Below are positions 34,152 to 40,632 of a DNA stretch of 40,632 bases, in pieces. This stretch comes from Acidobacteriia bacterium UBA6623. Its GTDB lineage: Bacteria > Acidobacteriota > Terriglobia > Bryobacterales > UBA6623. The translations under genes and the position numbers were made by a program. Under the pieces are notes generated by a model, which saw only the letters and a list, made by a program, of their open reading frames with translations, was not told where the DNA came from and made no database searches. The stretch is taken from the NCBI GenBank assembly GCA_002433055.1, contig DJHJ01000027.1, forward strand, positions 1-40,632. Direction: 5' to 3'. The first letter of the stretch is position 1; the number at the start of each line of letters is the position of its first letter.

Positions 34152-35228
34152 ATGGATGAAAAAGACCGCACACGCAACCTTGAGTTGGCGCTAGGAGAAA
34201 TTGAAAAGGCACACGGGAAGGGATCAATTCTACGATTGGGCCAACGAGATGCTGTTGTCTCTGTTGGCACAATTCCGACGGGGTCAATTTCAGTGGACGC
34301 CGCTCTGGGAGTCGGGGGATTACCTCGTGGCCGCGTAGTGGAAGTTTTTGGACCCGAGTCATCGGGGAAAACCACGGTGGCACTTTCGGCCGTCGCACAG
34401 GCGCAAAAATTGGGGGGGATGGCGGCTTTTATTGATGCTGAACATGCCCTGGATCCAGCTTATGCATCTAAATTGGGTGTGGATGTAGATAATCTACTAG
34501 TCTCTCAACCTGACAGCGGAGAACAAGCCTTACAGATTGCCGAAGTCTTGATTCACTCTGGCGCTGTAGAAGTCTTAGTTGTCGATTCCGTGGCTGCCTT
34601 AGTACCTCGCGCCGAACTTGAGGGCGAAATGGGGGATAGCCATGTTGGCTTACAGGCGCGATTGATGTCACAAGCATTACGAAAACTCACGGGGTTAGTG
34701 TTCAAATCAAATTGCTGTCTGATTTTCATCAATCAAATCCGAGAAAAAATCGGCGTCATGTTTGGCAGCCCAGAAACAACAACCGGCGGTCGCGCCTTAA
34801 AATTCTACTCCTCGGTACGTATCGACATCCGACGTATCGCTCAGATCAAAGATGGAGATCGCGTGATAGGCAATCGAACTAGAGTAAAGGTTGTAAAGAA
34901 CAAAGTCGCACCCCCGTTTCAACAGGCTGAGTTTGACATTATGTATGGCTTGGGGATTTCGCTCGAAGGTGATCTAATCGATTTAGGTGTTCTACACCGT
35001 ATAGTTGCAAAGAGTGGATCCTGGTATTCCTACGGAGGTGAGCGCATCGGACAGGGTCGAGAAAACACCAAAAAGTTTCTGCAGGAGAACCCTGACATTC
35101 GGACAAAGCTTGAAACGGAGCTACGCACAGCACTGGGACTACAAACACAACCTCAACCCGAACTTCAGCCCAAACTAACTGAAAAGTCACCACCACCAAG
35201 TGCCCAAAACATGGCTAGTGGAAGCTAA
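34152..35228 (+). CDS. recA: Recombinase A
   Basis: RecA coats single-stranded DNA, drives homologous strand exchange and triggers the SOS response. From ATG at 34152 the protein has 358 residues, normal for RecA. Walker A is GPESSGKTT (67-75). AAFIDAEHALDP, VVDSVAALVP, INQIREKIGVMFGSPETTTGG (L2 loop) and GLGISLEGDLIDLGV are diagnostic. The C-terminal tail from about 325 is rich in Pro, Gln and Ser. GGAAGGAG at 34134-34141 supports this start. The same frame is open back to 34014, but that extension is hydrophobic and foreign to RecA. Confidence 0.98.
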   Translation: MDEKDRTRNLELALGEIEKAHGKGSILRLGQRDAVVSVGTIPTGSISVDAALGVGGLPRGRVVEVFGPESSGKTTVALSAVAQAQKLGGMAAFIDAEHALDPAYASKLGVDVDNLLVSQPDSGEQALQIAEVLIHSGAVEVLVVDSVAALVPRAELEGEMGDSHVGLQARLMSQALRKLTGLVFKSNCCLIFINQIREKIGVMFGSPETTTGGRALKFYSSVRIDIRRIAQIKDGDRVIGNRTRVKVVKNKVAPPFQQAEFDIMYGLGISLEGDLIDLGVLHRIVAKSGSWYSYGGERIGQGRENTKKFLQENPDIRTKLETELRTALGLQTQPQPELQPKLTEKSPPPSAQNMASGS

Positions 35229-35355
35229 ATTCCATCGATATACGGTGACTTAGGAAACTCAGCGCTAACACACTGCCGGTCATCCACAGGTGGGTGCCCG
35301 CACTAGGAGGTAGTGTGGCTGCTGGGTAACGTGAGAGAAACTCTACTCAAGTAAG

Positions 35356-35700
35356 TTACTCTCCTGCGTCGGATGGAGTAGTTGTCAGACCTTCTCCGCT
35401 CGTGTCCGTAGGTGAGTCTTCTTCAGTACCAGCACCCACACGCTCGATTACGGATTCCCCCACTCCTTGACTACGACTCTTGACGATACCAAGAGAGATG
35501 GAAGTTAGCATAAAAAGAACGGCAGCAATCGTTGTAGCCTTTGAAAGTACAGTCGCTGCACCGCGAGGGCCAAAGGCAGTTTGGGATCCCATGCCACCAA
35601 AGGCTCCAGCCAAATCAGCAGCCTTGCCGCTTTGTAGTAGCACAACTATCACCAAAAAAAAGGCCACAACAACGTGAACAACAGTAAGAAAGATTTCCAT
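35356..35700 (-). CDS. secG: Protein translocase subunit SecG
   Basis: SecG is the small third subunit of the SecYEG channel. The 114-residue protein has two membrane helices (about 3-23 and 53-74) joined by the conserved loop LLQSGKAADLAGAFGGMGSQTAFG, followed by an acidic, low-complexity C-terminal tail. It lies 33 bases downstream of tpiA, a pairing common in bacteria. The region between it and recA (35229-35355) has only a short CACTA/TAGTG dyad at 35301-35315 and no tRNA that I can recognise. Confidence 0.95.
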   Translation of the reverse strand: MEIFLTVVHVVVAFFLVIVVLLQSGKAADLAGAFGGMGSQTAFGPRGAATVLSKATTIAAVLFMLTSISLGIVKSRSQGVGESVIERVGAGTEEDSPTDTSGEGLTTTPSDAGE

Positions 35701-35733
35701 ACGGAACTCCGTTTTGACAGTCTCTAAACCGGA

Positions 35734-36516
35734 TCAAAAACTCTCGCCAGAATGATTAACAATCAGTGCCATCGACCGTGGATCAAGGCTAGCCCCACCC
35801 ACTAGTGCCCCATCAACACCTGACTCGGCCATGAGGTCGGATACATTATCTGGTTTAACGCTCCCCCCGTAAAGAATGCGCAATCCGGCTGCGATGTCTT
35901 CACCAAATCGCTTCGCTGCCTGTGTGCGCAACACCTCGTGAGCTTCAGCAGCTATCGCTGGAGTCGCCGTTCGACCAGTCCCAATGGCCCAAATTGGCTC
36001 GTACGCTACGATTATACGGGAGAACTGCTCGACGGTCAAAGAACCAAGACCTTCGATAAATTGTCGCGTCAGAACGTTTTCAGTCTTCCCGTCCTCGCGT
36101 TCTTCAAGCCTTTCCCCAACGCAAACGATCGGCGTAAGTCTGTGTCTAAGAGCAGCGGCAGTACGCTTATAGACAGTTTCGTCAGTCTCTCCAAAATACT
36201 GTCGTCGCTCACTGTGTCCAACGACAGCGTAATTGCACCCGGCAGCACGAATCATCGGACCACTAACCTCGCCAGTAAAAGCACCTTGCGCCTCCCAGTG
36301 CACACTCTGTGCGGCTATCTGCACTGGGCTACCTGCAGTCTCCTCTACCGCGACTTCTAATGAAATAAAAGGAGCAGCAATCACAATCTCACAATGGTCA
36401 ACTTGTGCTACGAGCGTGTTGAACACCTTAAAAAACTGCCGCGTCTCCACAGCGGTTTTGAACATCTTCCAATTTCCCGCTATGACAGGCTTACGTTGAA
36501 AATCAACCTCAGACAT
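35734..36516 (-). CDS. tpiA: Triosephosphate isomerase
   Basis: Interconverts dihydroxyacetone phosphate and glyceraldehyde 3-phosphate in glycolysis and gluconeogenesis. The 260-residue TIM barrel has the complete active site: Asn 15 and Lys 17 (GNWKM), His 101 (GHSERR) and Glu 173 (AYEPIWAIGTG), with the phosphate-binding LYGGSVKPDN loop near the end. ATG at 36516 is used. The downstream gene is secG on the same strand. Confidence 0.97.
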   Translation of the reverse strand: MSEVDFQRKPVIAGNWKMFKTAVETRQFFKVFNTLVAQVDHCEIVIAAPFISLEVAVEETAGSPVQIAAQSVHWEAQGAFTGEVSGPMIRAAGCNYAVVGHSERRQYFGETDETVYKRTAAALRHRLTPIVCVGERLEEREDGKTENVLTRQFIEGLGSLTVEQFSRIIVAYEPIWAIGTGRTATPAIAAEAHEVLRTQAAKRFGEDIAAGLRILYGGSVKPDNVSDLMAESGVDGALVGGASLDPRSMALIVNHSGESF

Positions 36517-36939
36517 AAATTCACCAAGCTACTTGAAAAACTTAACTCTCGAAAATTTTTTCTATGAAACCCCGAACTCCATATCTGCTTTTCAAGTCGA
36601 GCAGCATGGAAAAGTCAATAGTGATCTATCAATGTAGCACTCAAAATAAGCAAGAAGCATGAGAGGGTGCTATACGTCTTGAAACCATTAGCTAACAACA
36701 CTAATAGACGGTGACATAATCTTGATAATGAATAGTGACGCGGTAATCAGGTTCCGATAAGCTATTGGTTAATCTTATTAAGATTTTGTCCTAACAAAGC
36801 AAGTCCATGCTGTCATTGAACCGCTCCAACAGAGGCAGTCGTTGTCTACACACAGTTTTTGTGACCCAAACAGATCACCAAAACCAAAACTACCGCATGC
36901 GCCAGAATGGACATTCACTGATGGTTGGTTGAGGGAGTT
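36517..36939. other. Divergent intergenic region between tpiA and the indolepyruvate oxidoreductase gene
   Basis: About 400 bases without a gene that must hold promoters for both flanking genes. A possible sigma-70-like pair TTGATA (36722-36727) and TAATCA (36744-36749) with a 16-base spacer faces the plus strand. A near-perfect dyad follows at 36771-36785 and is listed separately. ATG at 36921 opens only a three-codon frame (Met-Val-Gly-stop) just before the start of the large gene. I see no RNA gene. Confidence 0.4.
36771..36785. promoter_or_regulatory. 15-bp palindrome, candidate operator
   Basis: AATCTTA and TAAGATT are exact inverted repeats around one central T. The site lies about 21 bases downstream of a plausible -10 and about 155 bases before the oxidoreductase start, a place where a repressor dimer could act. 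No regulator gene is adjacent. Confidence 0.4.
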
Positions 36940-39900
36940 GTGCAAACAAAATTTTCGCTTGATAACAAATATGTACTAGAAGAAGGTGTCGTCTACGTAA
37001 ACGGTATTCAGGCATTGGTACGTTTGCCAATCGAACAGATGAGACGTGACCGACTAAAGGGTTTGCGTACAGGTGCTTTCATCTCAGGATACGAAGGGTC
37101 ACCTTTGGGGGGGTACGACATCGCCTTAGCGCGTGCCGAAAAATTTCTATCAGATCACAATATCCATTTTGTGCCCGGGATCAATGAAGATCTTGCAGCT
37201 ACGGCCGTAATGGGAAGTCAGACCTACCAGTTGATTCCAGAAGCGAACACAGATGGAGTGGTAGGTATTTGGTATGGCAAAGGTCCGGGGGTGGACCGTA
37301 GTGGCGATGTGCTACGTCATGCTAACTTCGCAGGTACTGGAAAACACTGTGGGGCTCTAGTATTAGCAGGAGATGATCATATCTCTAAGAGCTCAACCAT
37401 TCCTCACCAGAGTGAGCTTTCACTCTACAACTGCGCAATTCCTACCTTGCATGCTGGGAACACTCAAGAAGTACTGGACTATGGCCTATACGGGATCGCG
37501 ATGTCGCGTTTCTCAGGCGCATGGAGTGGATTAAAGCTTGCTACAGATGTTTGCGATGGGGGAGGAACGATAGAAGTTTCGCCGGAGCGCTGCCAGATTG
37601 AGGACCCAGAACTAGCCTTCGACAATCAACCTTATCAGAAAGTGATGCAACCACGACTGATAGTGCCATATTCTCTACAGCTTGAAAGAGAAATTCACGA
37701 ACGGCGTTTGGTCGCCGCTAGAGAGTTTGCTCGCCTCAATAAATTAAATGAAATTAAGGTTTCGCACGCAAAAGACCGTCTTGGCATCATTACAGCTGGG
37801 AAGGCATATTACGATCTCCAAAATGCATTACGCAGTCTCCGAATTAATGAAACAGAACTCGAAAGATTGGGTCTGCGAATTCTGAAGTTAGGATTGGTCT
37901 ACCCACTTGAACCTCAAGTTATTAGTGAATTCACCCGAGGATTGCACCAAGTTGTCGTATTTGAAGAAAAACGCAGTTTCGTGGAGTTGCAGCTCCGCGA
38001 ACTGCTCTACAATGCCAATCCACGTCCCGCTATATATGGAAAAACCGATTGGGACGGAAACCCTTTTGTTCCTACACACGGAGAGTTAGACTCTGAAATC
38101 ATAACTCGCTGCCTGGCACGCTGGCTTGATCCAACACCTGAAATAGAAAAAAGAATTGCCGCTATTAAAGTTTGTGAGTCCCCCGTTTCGCGATGGGAAA
38201 AAACAGTGCCAGCTCGCACACCAGGTTATTGTTCGGGATGCCCACACAATCGATCCACGCTATTACTCGAAGGACAAATGGCCGGTGGTGGAATTGGTTG
38301 TCATGGCATGGCAACGCGGTGTGAGGATAACCGAAGCGCTGCTTATATCTTCCAAATGGGTGGTGAGGGAGCGGCTTGGATTGGAATGACACCATTTACC
38401 GACCGAGAGCATATTTTCCAGAACATAGGTGAAGGAACCTATTTTCACTCTGGCCGTTTGGCAGTTAGTGCAGCAGTCGCCGCAAAAAGTAATATCACAT
38501 TTAAGATTCTCTACAACGGTGGGGTAGCGATGACAGGAGGTCAAGAGGTGGTAGGGGATCTAGGCGTCCCTGCTCTTACGCGAGAGTTAGAAGCAGGAGG
38601 CGTAAGTCCAGTTTACTTGCTGACCGACGATCTATCGAGATATGAAGACCGTTCACAGCTCGCTGATTTAGTAAAAGTTCGGCGGCGTGAAGATTTGGAG
38701 AAGGTGCTGGCGAGTCTGGATAAACAGCAAGGCGTCAGTGTAATTATCTACGACCAAATGTGCGCTGCCGAAAAACGTCGCCGCCTCAGCCGTGGACGAC
38801 TTCCGCAACCAGTTCGTCACATCATGATCAACGAAAGAGTGTGCGAAGGTTGCGGCGATTGTGTAACCCAATCAAACTGTGTTTCACTACATCCGACAAA
38901 AACCGACTTTGGAGTAAAAACACGGATACATCAATCGTCCTGCAATACGGATTATTCCTGTGTGATGGGAGATTGCCCTTCTTTCGTTTCGGTGTTGATC
39001 GGCCAAAAGACCGCATCAGAACACCGATCGCTACCAAAATTACCTGAAATTTTCGTAGAAGAACCTGTAACAAAGGCCCTTCTGAATAAGCCTTATCACA
39101 TTTTGATGCCTGGCATTGGCGGCACAGGCGTGGTAACCATTAATGCCCTTCTAGCAGTAGCTGCATTGCTCGACGGCAATCACGTCATCACACTAGATCA
39201 AACCGGATTATCTCAGAAGGGCGGAGCTGTACTTTCCCACATGACAATTAGCTCCGAACCAATTGAGACAGCTCACCGCATCAGTTATGGTTCCACTGAT
39301 CTACTGCTCGGTTTTGACATCATCGGAGCCGCCTCGAAAGAAACTCTGAAACGAGTATCGGCTGAACACACAACGGCAGTTCTCAATACCCACCAGACTC
39401 CGACATCAGAATCAGTGCGATCGGGACTGACCGTACTCTCGGAAGAAGCGCACTTGGTAGATATCATCAATCAATGCACGCAGTCAACAAACAACATTTT
39501 TGCTGACTCCTCGGAATTTGCTGAAGTGCTCTTTGGTAATCACTTGCAGTCCAACATTTTTTTACTGGGTATTGCTTATCAGGCTGGCTTGCTGCCGCTC
39601 GCGGCTTCTTCGATTGAGGAGGCTATTTGCCTCAATGGAATTTCTACTGAACTCAATGTGGCAGCTTTTCGTTGGGGTCGTAAATACTATCAAAGCCCCG
39701 CAAGCTTGACGAGTTACGTCAAAAGAGATCAGCCGTCAGATACCTCTAAAAACATCGATGAACTAATCGCACACAGAGTCCATGATCTGGTCAACTACCA
39801 AGATCGTGATTATGCCGACCGCTATGAGCGATTTTTGAAAAACGTTCGCAACGTGGAAGATCGCATCCGGCCAGGCAGCACCGAATTTACGAAAACTGTA

Positions 39901-40374
39901 GCTTTCTATCTGCATAAATTGATGGCTTACAAAGATGAGTATGAAGTTGCACGCCTGCTATCCGACCCGGAGTTTGACCGTCAAATCAGTGAACAATTCA
40001 AGGTTCCTCACAAGGTGATCTACCATCTGCATCCACCCCTATTGAGAGCTTTAGGGTTCAAACAAAAACTATCATTGGGGCCTTGGTTCCGACCCATTTT
40101 GCGACTATTAGCAAACTTTAAGCGATTGCGAGGCGGACCGCTTGATCTATTTGGCCTAGGCAGAATTCGCAAGCAGGAGCGCGAGTTGATCGACTGGTAC
40201 CGCAACACAGTCGAAACCCTATTAACGGAGATAAAAGAAGACAATTTCTCTGAATGTATCGAGATAGCAGGAATGCCCGACCAAATCCGGGGATACGAAG
40301 ACATTAAAGCACTGTCTGTCGAAACGGTTCGCCACGCTACAATCGAAAAACTAGCCGCCTTGAGTCGTCTGTGA
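36940..40374 (+). CDS. Indolepyruvate ferredoxin oxidoreductase, single-chain fused form
   Basis: A protein of about 1,144 residues that oxidatively decarboxylates aryl or other 2-oxo acids to acyl-CoA, using TPP, CoA and ferredoxin. Archaeal enzymes are split into IorA and IorB; here the parts are fused. An N-terminal pyrimidine-binding domain has FISGYEGSPLGGYD and GPGVDRSGDVLRHAN. A TPP domain includes GYCSGCPHNRST, GGEGAAWIGMTPF and LYNGGVAMTGGQ. A ferredoxin-like cluster region starts with CEGCGDC at about residue 635. The gamma domain begins at GIGGTGVVTINALL and has the QTGLSQKGGAVLSH strand. The final 300 residues include LMAYKDEYEVARLL and PDQIRGYEDIK, typical of this fused family. 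Both TTG at 36925 and GTG at 36940 are possible starts; the conserved part begins after either. Confidence 0.93.
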   Translation: MQTKFSLDNKYVLEEGVVYVNGIQALVRLPIEQMRRDRLKGLRTGAFISGYEGSPLGGYDIALARAEKFLSDHNIHFVPGINEDLAATAVMGSQTYQLIPEANTDGVVGIWYGKGPGVDRSGDVLRHANFAGTGKHCGALVLAGDDHISKSSTIPHQSELSLYNCAIPTLHAGNTQEVLDYGLYGIAMSRFSGAWSGLKLATDVCDGGGTIEVSPERCQIEDPELAFDNQPYQKVMQPRLIVPYSLQLEREIHERRLVAAREFARLNKLNEIKVSHAKDRLGIITAGKAYYDLQNALRSLRINETELERLGLRILKLGLVYPLEPQVISEFTRGLHQVVVFEEKRSFVELQLRELLYNANPRPAIYGKTDWDGNPFVPTHGELDSEIITRCLARWLDPTPEIEKRIAAIKVCESPVSRWEKTVPARTPGYCSGCPHNRSTLLLEGQMAGGGIGCHGMATRCEDNRSAAYIFQMGGEGAAWIGMTPFTDREHIFQNIGEGTYFHSGRLAVSAAVAAKSNITFKILYNGGVAMTGGQEVVGDLGVPALTRELEAGGVSPVYLLTDDLSRYEDRSQLADLVKVRRREDLEKVLASLDKQQGVSVIIYDQMCAAEKRRRLSRGRLPQPVRHIMINERVCEGCGDCVTQSNCVSLHPTKTDFGVKTRIHQSSCNTDYSCVMGDCPSFVSVLIGQKTASEHRSLPKLPEIFVEEPVTKALLNKPYHILMPGIGGTGVVTINALLAVAALLDGNHVITLDQTGLSQKGGAVLSHMTISSEPIETAHRISYGSTDLLLGFDIIGAASKETLKRVSAEHTTAVLNTHQTPTSESVRSGLTVLSEEAHLVDIINQCTQSTNNIFADSSEFAEVLFGNHLQSNIFLLGIAYQAGLLPLAASSIEEAICLNGISTELNVAAFRWGRKYYQSPASLTSYVKRDQPSDTSKNIDELIAHRVHDLVNYQDRDYADRYERFLKNVRNVEDRIRPGSTEFTKTVAFYLHKLMAYKDEYEVARLLSDPEFDRQISEQFKVPHKVIYHLHPPLLRALGFKQKLSLGPWFRPILRLLANFKRLRGGPLDLFGLGRIRKQERELIDWYRNTVETLLTEIKEDNFSECIEIAGMPDQIRGYEDIKALSVETVRHATIEKLAALSRL

Positions 40375-40417
40375 AGGTACGATCAATTAAAATCGATGTG
40401 TCAAAAAAACATCAGCC

Positions 40418-40632
40418 TCAGCTTCCAGCCGTTCTCCTGGCTTGATATTCCTTGAGGTTCTTCATAAAGACAGGCATGTAGAGGTATTGATCTTGCCAGC
40501 CTCGACCACTAACTAGATTGCCGTCTATGACGCCCCCTTCGTTGACAAATGTTCCTCCAGAAAACTCAACATCAAGTTGGCACTTGGGAACAGTCGCCAT
40601 TTTTTTATTGCGAATCACATCCGCCGCAGCCA
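40418..40632 (-). CDS. DJ-1/PfpI family protein, C-terminal part (partial)
   Basis: The last 70 or so residues of a protein that runs off the right edge of the window. The segment Asp-Val-Glu-Phe-Ser-Gly-Gly-Thr-Phe-Val-Asn-Glu with DGNLVSGRGWQDQ matches the C-terminal part of PfpI and DJ-1 proteins (typically DGNLVTSRxPDD). The nucleophile Cys and its motif lie outside the window, so activity cannot be judged. The frame stays open to the edge. It converges with the oxidoreductase gene; a weak GATGT/ACATC dyad lies between them at 40395-40413. Confidence 0.8.
   Translation of the reverse strand, partial: AAADVIRNKKMATVPKCQLDVEFSGGTFVNEGGVIDGNLVSGRGWQDQYLYMPVFMKNLKEYQARRTAGS

Noticed and set aside
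35229..35355. tRNA or terminator between recA and secG
   Set aside because: No T-loop or acceptor stem could be found. The CACTA/TAGTG hairpin has five pairs and no T-run.
36921..36932. Leader peptide ATG before the oxidoreductase
   Set aside because: It encodes only three residues with no attenuator hairpin visible, so a regulatory role is not supported.
40395..40413. Convergent terminator between the oxidoreductase and PfpI genes
   Set aside because: The GATGT/ACATC stem is only five pairs with an A-rich loop, too weak to call.

Overview
The window looks like chromosomal DNA of an uncultured member of the Acidobacteriota. The best lineage clue is a secreted VWA-domain protein at 33046-34017 of the kind typical of that phylum. 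A hopanoid operon, a PQQ dehydrogenase paired with a cytochrome c, and Tat-exported oxidoreductases fit the same picture. Base composition is moderate. Genes are densely packed, many start with GTG or TTG, and I found no rRNA, tRNA, CRISPR array, transposase or phage gene. The phylum call is inference. A marine or host-associated habitat is possible but not shown.

Region 1 (163-15557, all + strand) is a hopanoid lipid gene cluster preceded by queF. In order it holds two small EamA/SMR-like membrane proteins, hpnI, ispH, shc (hpnF), hpnH, hpnA, hpnG, two zinc-dependent alcohol dehydrogenases, hpnC, hpnD, hpnE and hpnJ. Together these cover isoprenoid precursor supply (IspH), squalene synthesis (HpnC, HpnD, HpnE), cyclisation (Shc), C35 side-chain addition (HpnH, HpnG) and sugar/cyclitol head-group work (HpnI, HpnJ). 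The two dehydrogenases sit where the unassigned ribosylhopane-to-bacteriohopanetetrol reduction would be needed. The two membrane proteins resemble an ArnE/ArnF-type lipid flippase pair. No hpnK deacetylase lies in the cluster. The hpnE reading frame has no ATG, GTG or TTG before its FAD-binding motif and seems to start at ATA.

Region 2 (15633-24016) carries an FtsB/DivIC-like gene (-), cutA (+), a cysteine-free Rrf2 regulator followed by cysK (+), and then a run of minus-strand genes: a secreted hypothetical protein, nadD, cdd, a Tat-signal Gfo/Idh/MocA oxidoreductase, an ArnT/PMT-like glycosyltransferase and a Tat-signal aldo/keto reductase.

Region 3 (24267-27724, +) has a two-haem cytochrome c translationally coupled to a PQQ alcohol dehydrogenase with the lanthanide-type Asp-x-Asp signature, followed by a fatty acid desaturase.

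Region 4 (27761-31999) has a formylglycine-generating-enzyme-like protein lacking the catalytic cysteines and a YjhG/YagF-type D-xylonate dehydratase (both -), divergent from an omega-amino acid:pyruvate aminotransferase (+).

Region 5 (32059-40632) holds an RluA/RluD pseudouridine synthase, the VWA protein and recA (+), tpiA and secG (-), a large fused indolepyruvate ferredoxin oxidoreductase (+), and the C-terminal end of a DJ-1/PfpI protein running off the right edge (-). I saw no convincing rho-independent terminator anywhere in the window.
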